A stretch of 64,000 nt of DNA from Mycolicibacterium sp. (GCA_020637165.1 JACJWN010000003.1:248001-312000), one strand, 5' to 3'. Shown: positions 24,700 through 33,104, numbered from the stretch's first letter. The notes: generated by a model from the sequence alone, not told the origin. Made by a program: numbers and translations.

Positions 24700-27600
24700 T
24701 CAGCGCGGGTATTGGTCCGGTGACGCGTAGAACCCGTTGGGCCAGGTTTCGGGTTCATAGGTGTCCGCCGGGGCGTACGTCGGTGTGACGCGGACCCAGT
24801 CGATGTCCAATGACGCGGTGTCGAAGTCCGGATCCCCGGCCCATCCCACCTGATCCCGGTATCCCGACGCCGGAAACCAGATTCCTATCCAGAATCGCGA
24901 CGCGCGGTGCGGGACGTTGTCCTGGCCGAACAGTTCGCCGGTGTAGCGCGCGACCTCGACGCCGTCGATGGACCAGGCGACGTACGGGGCGACGCCATCG
25001 CCGCCGGCCCACCAGTCATAGGCGTAGGTGTGGAACTCACCGTCGGCCACCAGCTCGCCGATGTCGGGCCGCAGGGAAACGTTGCCGCCCTCGCCGCCGA
25101 ATTCGCCGCCCCAGGTGTTGGCTCGGGCGTGATCGAAGGTGATCGGGTCATTCGGCGACCCGTCGTCGCGGGCGGTGGGAAATTCCCAGTCGATCTCGGA
25201 GTTCCGGATGCGGTTCGCCTCGGTCCAGTATTCCGGCTGGGTGGGGGAGTACTCGATGTAGTGGAAGCTCCAGAAGGCGCTCGCCGCCCCGAGCACCTCC
25301 GGCACCCTTGCGTGAACCTCGTATCGTCCCGACGCGTAGTAGTCGCGGGTGACGATCACGGCACCGACCCGGGTGGTGCGTTCCCCGTGGCCGAGGACGT
25401 CTCCGACGTAGTCGTCGCCATGTGCGCTGAGGTGCACGACCCCGTCGGCGACCGCGACGTTGGCGGGGACGACGCCGCCGTTGTCCCCGCCCCAGGCCTT
25501 GTCGGCGATGAGCCACCGCTGCGGGTCGATCCCGTTGTCGAAGTCGTCGAAGAGTGCGGGTTGTGGACTGGGGTAGGGGTTGGGGGTATCCAGCCATTCG
25601 TCTCCGTTGGCGAGGATGGTGATGTCATCGACGTAGAGGGCGTTGCCGTCGCCCTTCCAGTTTTCCGCGACCACCTTGACCGGAGTCCAGGAATCCGTTG
25701 TGGTGAAAGCGATTTCGACCGGCTGCCAGGTGGTGTCGGTGATGAGCTGCCACGCGGTCATCGACCCGTCCGGGCTGGATACCGTGAGGGTGGCGTCGCC
25801 GTCGTCGACGCGGGCGCGGGCGGTCAGCAGGTAATCGCGCCCGGGCGCCAGGAGCATCGGCAGATCTTGAGCGATGCGACCAGTCTGGTCCGGTGTGGAT
25901 GCGATGCGCATCGTGCCGTCGGGCTGCCACACCGCCTGGTCGAGCACCCAGGCGCTGGCATCGAAGTCGAAATCCCCATTGGCGACGAGGTTTTCGCCGA
26001 GGCCCGGCAGTGTCACCAGAGTTGGAGGTGAGGCGCCGAGGACGGTCGGGTCCACCGCAGGCGGATCGAGACTGCCTTCGACGAACACGACGTCGGTGAC
26101 GTGCACAACTCCCGGTGGCTCGTTACGGCCGGCTGCGACAAAGATCGTGACCGCCGTCGAGTCGGCACCGGTGTAGATGGTGAGCCGCTGTTCGGCCAGC
26201 GAAGTCGATTGCGTGGATCCGGTCTTGTCGAGTTGGGGACCGTCGACGACGCCCCAGACCCCCCACACGTCGCTGGGTTCCGAACCGGTCGTGCTCATGG
26301 TCACGGACAAGGTGTAGAGCGTTTGCGGCTTGAGGCCGGTCACCCGTTGGGTGATGCGCGCATCATCCGTCGCTGTCGCCGAGAGCAATACGCCCTGCCC
26401 GCCGTCAGTGGCTACTGAGACGGCTCCGGAGGCGGACCACGAGCTCAAGCCGTCGGTGAACGTCGGGTTCTGCAGCAGGTTCGCGCCGGCGGCGTCGGGG
26501 TCAGGCGCCGGAACCGGATCGGGGGCCGGCGGGGGGTCGGGGACTGGTGCGGGGTCTGGCTCTGGCGCGGGGTCGGGGACCGGATCGGGGGCCGGCGGGG
26601 GGTCGGGGACCGGTGCGGGGTCCGGCTCTGGCACGGGGTCGGGGACCGGATCGGGGGCCGGCGGGGGGTCGGGGACCGGTGCGGGGTCCGGCTCTGGCAC
26701 GGGGTCGGGGACCGGATCGGGGGCCGGCGGGGGGTCGGGGACCGGTGCGGGGTCCGGCTCTGGCACGGGGTCGGGGACCGGATCGGGGGCCGGCGGGGGG
26801 TCGGGGACCGGTGCGGGGTCCGGCTCTGGCACAGGGTCAGGAACCGGATCGGGGAGCGAGGCCACCGTGATAGTGACCGAGGTGGCGGGGCTGACGGCGA
26901 TGCCGTCGGAGACGGTGTAGGTGAAACCGTCGGTGCCGCTGAAGTCCTGCTCGGGGGTGTATATGAACCCGCCGTCTCGGTCGAGAGCGACGATGCCGTG
27001 GGTCGCGTTGACCTCCAGCGAGGCAGTCAGCGGATCGGCATCGGGGTCGGTGTCGTTGGCCAGCAGGTTGCCCGTCACTGGGACGCCCTCACTGGTGGTG
27101 TATCCGTCGGCAACAGCGGTGGGCCGGCGATTGATCCCGGCCACCGATGCGGTGACCATGACCAGAAGGCTGTCGGGACCGCTCAGGCCGATGAGTTGAG
27201 CAAGGGTATGGAGCAGTGTCTGGAAGACCCCGGCTGGACCGGAAAGCCGGTAGGCACTCCCGGCGTCGATGGTGACACTGAACTTGTCGATCCCACCCGC
27301 TCGAGCGAACTCAGGGTCTGGCGCATAGGTATACCTGCCATCCGAGTCGATCACCGCCGTCCCGTGCGCTGGTTGCCCGGTGAGCGCGTAAGCCAGTTGA
27401 ACACCGGACGGGCCCGCCCCGAGGTCGCCGGTGACAACGCCGTCAGCCGATTGTCCGGGCGTCTGGACCGGGCTCGCCGTGGGCTGCTTGCCGAAAAACG
27501 TGTAGCGGACAACGTCGCCGAACGGCGGGGGACCGGCTTGGGCCGAGCCGGAAGCCGCCGCCGCTCGAACTGGCGCGACCACCTCGCTGACACCACCTGT

Positions 27601-28005
27601 TACGGTCACCGCGGAGGCCGACGCGGCTCCGAATTGCCGAACCCAGTCGTCGCTTTGGGCGGATCCCCGCGGCACTCGCGTTGCCCGGGTTGCTGGCCCC
27701 GTAGGCCCAGTATTTTTTGGGTCCAAGACCGGAGTTTTCGGTTCAGTGATCGGGCCGGCAAGCACGACGTTCCCAGGAATCCGGTGCGGGCCGCGGGAGT
27801 GGTTCCCACCCGTGGATGCACCTGTCGAGCGGCCGCGTGCAGATGATTCCGACGGCCGACCGGCCAGCGAACTCGCGGAGCCGGCCGGACCAGCGTCAGA
27901 CGGGTCGGAGGGACTGGCGCACGCAACGCCGGAAACCCACGAAAAACCGGCTCCTAACGCAAACGCCAGCGCCCCGATTCGGCCGATATGACGGGCCGCA
28001 GACAC
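24700..28005 (-). CDS. Large secreted multidomain GH16 protein with Pro/Asp repeat linker
   Basis: An 1101-residue exported protein. The signal peptide (SGVACASPSD, cleavage near 31) is followed by about 130 low-complexity residues. Residues about 165-385 hold two cadherin/VCBS-like beta domains (NRRPTAVADGYTTSEGVPVTG, LLANDTDPDADPL, FTYTVSDG). Residues about 385-494 are five 22-residue Pro/Asp repeats. About 500-790 resemble two CBM4/9-like jelly-rolls (NLLQNPTFTDGLSSWSASG; NLVANGDFDFDASAWVLD). The C-terminal GH16 domain starts at about 815 (LFDDFDNGIDPQRW) and has NSEIDWEFPT (about 936-945), an ExDxE motif of the lichenase/transglycosylase spacing. Start is GTG 28005. The substrate is probably a beta-glucan or galactan; surface anchoring is not evident. 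Confidence 0.85.
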   Translation of the reverse strand: MSAARHIGRIGALAFALGAGFSWVSGVACASPSDPSDAGPAGSASSLAGRPSESSARGRSTGASTGGNHSRGPHRIPGNVVLAGPITEPKTPVLDPKNTGPTGPATRATRVPRGSAQSDDWVRQFGAASASAVTVTGGVSEVVAPVRAAAASGSAQAGPPPFGDVVRYTFFGKQPTASPVQTPGQSADGVVTGDLGAGPSGVQLAYALTGQPAHGTAVIDSDGRYTYAPDPEFARAGGIDKFSVTIDAGSAYRLSGPAGVFQTLLHTLAQLIGLSGPDSLLVMVTASVAGINRRPTAVADGYTTSEGVPVTGNLLANDTDPDADPLTASLEVNATHGIVALDRDGGFIYTPEQDFSGTDGFTYTVSDGIAVSPATSVTITVASLPDPVPDPVPEPDPAPVPDPPPAPDPVPDPVPEPDPAPVPDPPPAPDPVPDPVPEPDPAPVPDPPPAPDPVPDPVPEPDPAPVPDPPPAPDPVPDPAPEPDPAPVPDPPPAPDPVPAPDPDAAGANLLQNPTFTDGLSSWSASGAVSVATDGGQGVLLSATATDDARITQRVTGLKPQTLYTLSVTMSTTGSEPSDVWGVWGVVDGPQLDKTGSTQSTSLAEQRLTIYTGADSTAVTIFVAAGRNEPPGVVHVTDVVFVEGSLDPPAVDPTVLGASPPTLVTLPGLGENLVANGDFDFDASAWVLDQAVWQPDGTMRIASTPDQTGRIAQDLPMLLAPGRDYLLTARARVDDGDATLTVSSPDGSMTAWQLITDTTWQPVEIAFTTTDSWTPVKVVAENWKGDGNALYVDDITILANGDEWLDTPNPYPSPQPALFDDFDNGIDPQRWLIADKAWGGDNGGVVPANVAVADGVVHLSAHGDDYVGDVLGHGERTTRVGAVIVTRDYYASGRYEVHARVPEVLGAASAFWSFHYIEYSPTQPEYWTEANRIRNSEIDWEFPTARDDGSPNDPITFDHARANTWGGEFGGEGGNVSLRPDIGELVADGEFHTYAYDWWAGGDGVAPYVAWSIDGVEVARYTGELFGQDNVPHRASRFWIGIWFPASGYRDQVGWAGDPDFDTASLDIDWVRVTPTYAPADTYEPETWPNGFYASPDQYPR
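26524..26853. repeat. Five tandem 66-bp repeats encoding Pro/Asp/Glu linker
   Basis: Five consecutive in-frame 66-base units within the large GH16 gene, followed by a partial sixth copy down to about 26495. Each unit encodes 22 residues beginning PDPVPDPVPEPDPAPV. The internal copies are nearly identical in DNA, with a few third-position changes at the ends, indicating recent expansion by slippage or unequal exchange. Copy number is likely to vary between strains. Confidence 0.93.
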
Positions 28006-28359
28006 CCAACCACCCCCGGGAACCCCTTCGGATCGCTTACGCGAACAGCGGTAATCGGAAGGTTAACACGGCGAGTGACCGGGGTCACACTGCCGCGGCG
28101 GATGGCGGATGTTGCCCGGATAGGGGGACCACTTCCGCTACCTGGTCGCTGCTACCGCGAACGTCAAGGGCTACGAACCGGCCACGCTGAATGTGAAGCA
28201 TTTCCCGATGTTCAAGAACCTGTTGCCACCGTTTGGCGCCTCAACGAACTGAAGTCCAATCGGGCAGGGGCTCGCTAACGACAGAAGATCGAACCTCCAA
28301 GAAGGGGCCGGTCCGCTGACTGCGGAACAAGGCGCCGAGGCCCGGGCCGTGCAGATGCG
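28006..28359. other. Intergenic region upstream of the large GH16 gene
   Basis: The 354 bases hold the promoter region of the minus-strand GH16 gene and little else. One frame, 28124-28252 on the plus strand, reads as 42 protein-like residues without a start codon and is listed separately. No terminator with a U-run, tRNA or repeat was found. Confidence 0.5.
28124..28252 (+). pseudogene. Possible 3' gene remnant without start codon
   Basis: After a TAG at 28121 the frame reads 42 residues containing HFRYLVAATANVKGYEP and VKHFPMFKNLLPPFG, then TGA at 28250-28252. Its balanced content of aromatic and Lys residues is unlike the usual translation of non-coding mycobacterial DNA. There is no ATG/GTG start before the conserved-looking part. 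It may be the tail of a gene lost when the neighbouring GH16 locus was inserted. The family is not recognised. Confidence 0.25.
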
Positions 28360-28593
28360 TTAGAGCTGACCCAGCGGCCGGCATACGTTGGACAACGCAT
28401 TCCAATACTCACCGGACGGACAGTCTTCCGCTGGACGGGGCGTCTGGCAGGTGTTGGTAATCGGATCCCAGAATTGTCCGTCGACGCAATTCAGCGGCTC
28501 TGCCGAGCCGATCCCGGAGCCGAATAGCGACATGACAGTGATGGGAGTGGCCGCAAGCATCGCGATGGTCGGACGCCGCAAGAGATTCCGCAT
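28360..28593 (-). CDS. Secreted Cys-rich miniprotein with duplicated motif
   Basis: A 77-residue exported protein. The signal peptide ends at about GIGSAEP (residue 31). The 46-residue mature part has four Cys in two tandem copies of the pattern C-x2-G-x-[FY]-W-x4-[TS]-N-x-C: NCVDGQFWDPITNTC and DCPSGEYWNALSNVC. Each copy could close one disulfide loop with an exposed Trp, a layout seen in small carbohydrate-binding or adhesive folds. The frame extends upstream to 28875 but ATG 28593 gives a clean signal peptide. Function unknown; mycobacterial secreted proteins with this motif exist as uncharacterised families. Confidence 0.65.
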   Translation of the reverse strand: MRNLLRRPTIAMLAATPITVMSLFGSGIGSAEPLNCVDGQFWDPITNTCQTPRPAEDCPSGEYWNALSNVCRPLGQL

Positions 28594-29111
28594 GAAACGA
28601 TTCTGCCAGGGGACCAGCCCACCGGTGTTGGGATCGTCGCGACGCAGTCGGAAACTCGGCAGATTAGTACCGTTGCACTGCCCCAGACCGCCTAGCGGCG
28701 CACGCGCACCCTCCGTCCGGACGGGGACACTGGACAGACGCCGGAGGCGCCAGCAAGAGAATCGGGTTCCTGAGTTCCGTCGAGCTGGGCCACGTTGACG
28801 CGGTCTTGCACGTCGTCCTCGATCTTTGGGGGCCGCCACATCGGCACTGCAACGAACACAACAATTCGTCGGCACTGGGTTGATCCCGGCGGAGACTACA
28901 ACCGTCTGAGTGTGACGTCCCGATTCTGAGCGGCTGTCACTCCGCCGGGTGATGTTCGCGCGAATAGCTGCCCTCGCGCGCCGAGCGGGTGAAGCAGCTG
29001 TTCAAGGGGGATCAGACCTCGATCTTTCCAGCTTGCTGGTAACCCGCCATATTCGATTCCTGCACTTTGTTCCGTGGAGCATTGGCGTCTCACCGGTGAT
29101 ACACTCCGGGT
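28594..29111. other. Intergenic region before vapBC
   Basis: These 518 bases carry the promoter of the Cys-rich miniprotein (minus strand) and that of vapBC (plus strand; TGATACACT at about 29096 could be a -10 region). The minus-strand frame continues open to 28875 without recognisable protein features. I see no RNA gene or repeat. Confidence 0.4.
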
Positions 29112-29348
29112 ATGGATACGGTAACCGTGCGCGAACTCCGCAACAGTGGAGGTGAGGTTCTGCGCCGCGTCGAGCGTGGCGAGCGGATCGTCATCACTCG
29201 CGACGGCACTCCGGTTGCGGAGTTACGCCCGTTACCGCGCTCCAGCCCCGGCCCGGCGGAGCTGATTCGGCGCCGCCAGAATCTCCCAGAGATAGACCCA
29301 GATTCTCTTCGGCGCGACATTGACAATTTGATCGACCCATCGATATGA
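29112..29348 (+). CDS. Phd/YefM-family antitoxin (VapB-like)
   Basis: A 78-residue antitoxin of the prevent-host-death type. VTVRELRNSGGEVLRRVERGERIVITRDGTPVAEL (residues 4-38) is the DNA-binding domain; the remaining residues form the flexible, acidic tail (IDPDSLRRDIDNLIDP) that wraps the toxin. It should neutralise the PIN toxin encoded next and, with it, repress its own promoter. The stop overlaps the toxin start by four bases (ATGA). Confidence 0.9.
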   Translation: MDTVTVRELRNSGGEVLRRVERGERIVITRDGTPVAELRPLPRSSPGPAELIRRRQNLPEIDPDSLRRDIDNLIDPSI

Positions 29349-29764
29349 CGCAAGCCCACCGGGGGATGTTGGATACCTCCACCGTGATCCTCCTGGGTCA
29401 GCTATCCGACCCAACCGAGCTTCCCGAGGAATCAGTGATCAGCGCGATAACGCTGGCCGAGTTGTCCGTGGGGCCACATGCCGCGCACGACGACGCCGAG
29501 CGCGGAGCCCGTCAGCAACATCTCCAGCAGGCAGAGACGGACTTCGACGTACTGCCGTTCGATGGAGATTGCGCTCGGGCGTTCGGCGGCGTAGCCGCGG
29601 CATTGCGCACATCCGGGCGCAAGCCGGCTGCGCGCGCCTACGATGCGCTCATCGCGGCAAGCGCAATCGCTCACGGGATGCCGCTCTACACGTGCAATCC
29701 CGCCGATTTCGCCGGGATTCCCCGACTGGAACTGCGGCCGGTGACCCACCCGAATCACCGATAG
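29345..29764 (+). CDS. vapC: PIN-domain ribonuclease toxin (VapC)
   Basis: A 139-residue VapC-type toxin, a Mg2+-dependent endoribonuclease. The acidic active-site residues are Asp in MLDTSTVIL (about residue 9), Glu in ITLAELSVG (about 39), Asp in RAYDALIAASAIAHG (about 99) and Asp in TCNPADFAGI (about 120). The set is complete, so the toxin looks intact. An ATG at 29366 would give the more usual MLDTST beginning, but the four-base overlap with the antitoxin supports 29345. Family targets are tRNA or rRNA. Confidence 0.9.
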   Translation: MTQAHRGMLDTSTVILLGQLSDPTELPEESVISAITLAELSVGPHAAHDDAERGARQQHLQQAETDFDVLPFDGDCARAFGGVAAALRTSGRKPAARAYDALIAASAIAHGMPLYTCNPADFAGIPRLELRPVTHPNHR

Positions 29765-30221
29765 GGAAGCAGGACTGCCGCCGGGACACGTTGGGCATCA
29801 ACACAAGATGGCCTACCTTACTTGACATAATGTGGCTTATCGGCAAACGCTGGACCGGGTGGACTGTCGGCCGAGTGCTGAAACCGTCCGCTCCGTTACT
29901 GCGTGTCAGCTTTCCGCAGCCATCTGAGAACTGTCCGTTTTCGCCGCCCGCTGGATGGCTGGCCGAGCCTTCGCGGTTCCCGCCGACTTCACGACGTCCG
30001 AATTCGCGACTACCTGGCAGCGACGGGCCACCCGAATTCCATGGCGCCGCCGAGTCCAGTGCTCCGGCCCGAATTGGAGCCCAAGCGCCTCGAGCCCCGC
30101 GGTTGCCCCAATCGGACCACGAGACCGGCCAAACCGTCACTGTGACGTATTGGATAGACCGTACCCCCCGACGGTGGAAGCTGGTTCATCGATTCCTCGA
30201 CGATCGCCAGACGCGGAAACC

Positions 30222-30374
30222 CTCGGCGTCCTCGATCCGCCACTGGTGGGCCGGCCCACACTGGCCGGGCCCGTCCCCAAAGCCCTCCCCCGCCAGACAA
30301 TCGAAGCCCTACTCGAGACGGTACCGACCAACCGGGACACCCCGCGGCGAACCGATGGGTCGGGCGGGCTGACA
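30222..30374 (+). pseudogene. Remnant of an XerC-like tyrosine recombinase
   Basis: In one frame the sequence reads LGVLDPPLVGRPTLAGPVPK, then ALPRQTIEALLETVPTNRDT and PRRTD. This resembles the linker and start of the catalytic domain of actinobacterial XerC-type integrases, where a PKALP...QT-ALL motif precedes the first catalytic helix. The rest of the catalytic domain, including the R-H-R-Y residues, is missing, and the frame is broken on both sides. The wider 29765-30513 gap (about 750 bases) holds no intact gene; overlapping open frames in it lack family features. The fragment sits between vapBC and the lysA paralogue, suggesting decayed mobile DNA. Confidence 0.45.
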
Positions 30375-30513
30375 TCCGTTCGGGCTTGGACAATTACCAA
30401 GCGTCCAAACCAGCAGGTCTGTAGGGAATGTCCGATGACTTGCCCGCGGTGGGTGGATCCTAATGTTGAACCGATCCAATCATCTGTCGCGTACGACACA
30501 GCGGAGGCCAGTT

Positions 30514-31863
30514 ATGAAGGACAACATCACGCGAGACGCGCAGGTCGGCCAACAGACGAGTCGTCCCGCCACCCCGGGGACGCGTCTGGATGAGCTGTGG
30601 CGGCTCCTTCCTGAAGAATCGGCCGCGAACGCCTCCGGTGTGCTGACCATCGGCGGCGTCGCGGTCGACGAACTCGCTGCCGAGTACGGGACCCCATTGC
30701 ACATTTATGACGAGGCCGGTTTGCGCCGCCAGGCCCGACGTTTCGTCACCGGCCTGGCGCGACGCTGGCCAAATTCTCAAGTGCTGTTCGCCTCGAAATC
30801 ACTCCCCGCGGTGGCGATGTACCGCCTCGCCGTCGAAGAGGGTCTAGCCATCGACGTTGCTGGTGGAGGCGAGTTGCGCTTGGCGCTGGCCGCGGACGTC
30901 GATCCGGCCATGGTGTACTTCCACGGCAACGCGAAGACCGATGCCGAGCTGACTCATGCTCTCGACGCAGGGGTGGGCACCATCATCGTCGACAACGAAG
31001 ACGAGTTGGACCGCTTGGAACGAATACTGCGTCGGCCGCAAGCGGTGATGTTGCGGGTGATTCCCGGTATTGACGCCCGTACCCACCACTCCCAGGCCAC
31101 CGGGGGCAATACGTCCAAATTCGGGCTGCCGTTCGACCAGGCGGCCCGGGCCATCGCGCGCATCCAAGCGAACCCGCTCTTTCGGTTCGAGGGTGTGCAC
31201 GTCCACGTCGGCTCTCAAATCCTCGATACCGAGTCATTCACCGACGCTGTAGAAAGGCTCAGCAGCGTCGGAGCTTTCGGAACCTATGACGTAGGCGGCG
31301 GCCTTGGCGTGTCCTACACCTATGCAGAGCACGCCCCGACCGTCGAGCAATACCTCGATGCCGTGACCGAAGCCGCCCGCGCTCATCTGCCTGCCGACGC
31401 TCGATTGCTCATCGAACCCGGGAGGTCATTGGTGGCGCGCGCTGGAATCACGCTCTACACCGTCGTTGCGGTCAAGCACACCGGACGGGCGTTCGTCGCG
31501 GTCGATGGCGGCCTGGCCGACCAGCTCGACATCGCTCTTACCGGACAGCGCTACGAGGCGGTGCTGGCAAACCGGCTCGGCGAGCCCTGGACCGAGACCG
31601 CCCAGGTGGTGGGTCGCCAGTGCGAATCGGGAGATCTGCTGGTCGACCAAGCCCCGCTTCCCCCGGCGCGAATGGGCGATCTGCTTGCCTTGGCCGTCAC
31701 CGGCGCTTACTCCTACACCATGTCGAACAACTACAACGGCGCGCTCAAACCGGCGATCGTATTCGTCGCCGACGGTACCGCCCGCCTCGTGGTGCGCCGC
31801 GAGACCTACGACGACCTGCTGGCCACCCACGCGCCGGCGATCAAAGCCCACTCAACTGATTAG
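30514..31863 (+). CDS. Diaminopimelate decarboxylase-like protein (LysA paralogue)
   Basis: A 449-residue fold-type III PLP decarboxylase. The PLP lysine is in LFASKSLPAVAMYR (about 91-104); EGLAIDVAGGGEL, HVHVGSQI, YDVGGGLGVSY, LIEPGRSLVARAG and the active-site QCESGDLL (about 369-376) follow in the order expected of diaminopimelate decarboxylase, which makes lysine from meso-DAP. Mycobacteria have a housekeeping lysA beside thrA/hom and argS; this copy lies among mobile remnants and is probably a second paralogue, perhaps within a specialised pathway. ATG 30514 follows GGAGG at 30503-30507; the in-frame ATG at 30463 has no ribosome binding site. Confidence 0.85.
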   Translation: MKDNITRDAQVGQQTSRPATPGTRLDELWRLLPEESAANASGVLTIGGVAVDELAAEYGTPLHIYDEAGLRRQARRFVTGLARRWPNSQVLFASKSLPAVAMYRLAVEEGLAIDVAGGGELRLALAADVDPAMVYFHGNAKTDAELTHALDAGVGTIIVDNEDELDRLERILRRPQAVMLRVIPGIDARTHHSQATGGNTSKFGLPFDQAARAIARIQANPLFRFEGVHVHVGSQILDTESFTDAVERLSSVGAFGTYDVGGGLGVSYTYAEHAPTVEQYLDAVTEAARAHLPADARLLIEPGRSLVARAGITLYTVVAVKHTGRAFVAVDGGLADQLDIALTGQRYEAVLANRLGEPWTETAQVVGRQCESGDLLVDQAPLPPARMGDLLALAVTGAYSYTMSNNYNGALKPAIVFVADGTARLVVRRETYDDLLATHAPAIKAHSTD

Positions 31864-32310
31864 AAGAGACGAGCAATCTCGAAGCTCTCAGGCGCAACGG
31901 ATTAGAAGGCTCCACGCGGCTTCGACTACCGCGGCGTGCGCCGGCCGGAATTCTCAACGAGGTGCAGATTCGGTAGCGGTTCGTAGTGGTTCATGAAAAC
32001 GAAATACCCTGTCGCGGTAGGAGAATCAGATTGCTCAAGGATCAAATCCGGCCACGTTGAATGGCATTTCGTAGATGCAACTATCCCATACCCGCCCCGG
32101 TGGCCTCAGCGCTCTTCGGCCATCCGAATCTGGTCTGGTGTGCCGGGCTGGTTCCAGTTCTTGCCCTGGCTCAAGGGGAAGGGTAGCCGCCGGATCGCTG
32201 CTATCCGGGCCTCCCCGGACGGCCTTTTCGGGACGGGAGCGTCACGCGAAGGATTGCCGCTGACGCGTACTTTTCGGTAGGTTTTCCCGGGGAACGAAAA
32301 GGGGGCGGCT
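31864..32310. other. Intergenic region containing a solo IS-end remnant
   Basis: The 447 bases contain no gene. The middle part (31961-32111) is a diverged copy of the sequence that precedes the IS1380-type transposase fragment at 33075 and is listed as a repeat. The last 60 bases should carry the promoter of the secreted protein at 32311; a run of G residues lies just before its GTG. Confidence 0.5.
31961..32111 (+). repeat. Copy A of a diverged direct repeat (IS1380-type left end)
   Basis: Shares with copy B (32962-33104) the stretches TTCGGTAGCGGT, GTAGTGG-TCATGA, CGAAAT, GTTGCGGT/GTCGCGGT, GATT..TC..GGATC, TCGGCCA-like text, TTTCGTAGATGCAA and GGTGG-CTCAGCG, with small gaps. In copy B the repeat runs directly into a transposase frame, so copy A is read as a solo remnant of the same end of a related element, with no transposase left. 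Confidence 0.65.
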
Positions 32311-32883
32311 GTGGGACACGTAACTGCGGCTCGATGGATGACCTCGGTGCCCGCGGTGCTGGGGCTGATTTTCGGCACCGCCGTGGCCACGGCACCCGGC
32401 GCGGCCGCCGAACCCGACACCTGTGATCCGCAGACCGGCGTCGAGAACTCCTGTGCCGGCCAGCCCCCGGAAACCTGGCCGATCGGGCAGGGGAACTTCA
32501 CCAGTCCCGACGATCCCGGCTGGATCTTCTTCAAGCCCTTCTTCTTTCCTGCCGGAGCCACTGGGCCCAAGGCCGACTCCTCACGCGCTCAGCAGTACGG
32601 CTGCGGCATCGGGCCAGACGGCACCATAGGTTGCGACAGGGGGGATGGCCCGCTGCCCCCGCCCGGCACCAACCAGACGGTGGCGGGCCCGCAGCAGCCG
32701 GCCGAATACGTGTACTCCGAAAAGACGACCTTCACCCGCGACGGCGTCGGCGACCTGCCTGAGGGTCACCGTCTGGTCAACGGCGACGCCTGGTGCTACG
32801 TGGGCTATCAGGGCTCGGTGAGTTGCGTCAGCGGGGACAACGGGTTCACGCTGGCCTCATGGGGCGGCACGCTCGAGCCGTAG
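32311..32883 (+). CDS. Secreted protein of unknown function
   Basis: A 190-residue exported protein. The signal peptide spans about residues 1-33 (VPAVLGLIFGTAVATAPGAA, then AEP). The mature part has six Cys, aromatic-rich GWIFFKPFFFPAG and a C-terminal DAWCYVGYQGSVSCVSGDNG, suggesting a disulfide-bonded beta fold. The GTG at 32311 follows a GGGGG run; an ATG at 32338 is also possible. No family is recognised with certainty; mycobacteria encode several such short secreted proteins. It is notable for lying between two copies of the same IS end. Confidence 0.7.
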   Translation: MGHVTAARWMTSVPAVLGLIFGTAVATAPGAAAEPDTCDPQTGVENSCAGQPPETWPIGQGNFTSPDDPGWIFFKPFFFPAGATGPKADSSRAQQYGCGIGPDGTIGCDRGDGPLPPPGTNQTVAGPQQPAEYVYSEKTTFTRDGVGDLPEGHRLVNGDAWCYVGYQGSVSCVSGDNGFTLASWGGTLEP

Positions 32884-32961
32884 CCGGGCGTACCCCCCGA
32901 TCATCGTTGGATCGGCAGAAAGCAAACCGCCATGGTGCGCGGGAGTCTGTCTGTCTTTAGC

Positions 32962-33104
32962 CTGAATGCACCGGTTCGGTAGCGGTGGGTAGTGGGTCAT
33001 GACGGCGAAATGTGCTGTTGCGGTGACAAAGTGAGATTTCTCTAGGATCTGATTCGGCCAATTTCGTAGATGCAATGACCACAAGGCGCCCGGTGGGCTC
33101 AGCG
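32962..33104 (+). repeat. Copy B of the IS1380-type left end
   Basis: Matches copy A about 1 kb upstream in the same orientation and flows into the broken transposase frame beginning at 33075. The two copies are diverged rather than identical, so the insertions are old or came from different relatives. Confidence 0.65.

Noticed and set aside
24907..26031. 374-codon plus-strand frame opposite the large GH16 gene
   Set aside because: Mirror of the CBM/GH16 coding region; no recognisable domain.
26495..26853. Tandem repeats considered as a CRISPR array
   Set aside because: Units are contiguous without spacers, in frame with the gene and encode a Pro/Asp linker.
28594..28875. N-terminal extension of the Cys-rich miniprotein to 28875
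   Set aside because: The added 94 residues are Arg-rich and would bury the signal peptide; ATG 28593 gives a typical exported protein.
29569..30372. 267-codon plus-strand frame across vapC and the integrase remnant
   Set aside because: It begins within vapC in another frame and shows only low-complexity text; the recombinase homology lies in a different frame.
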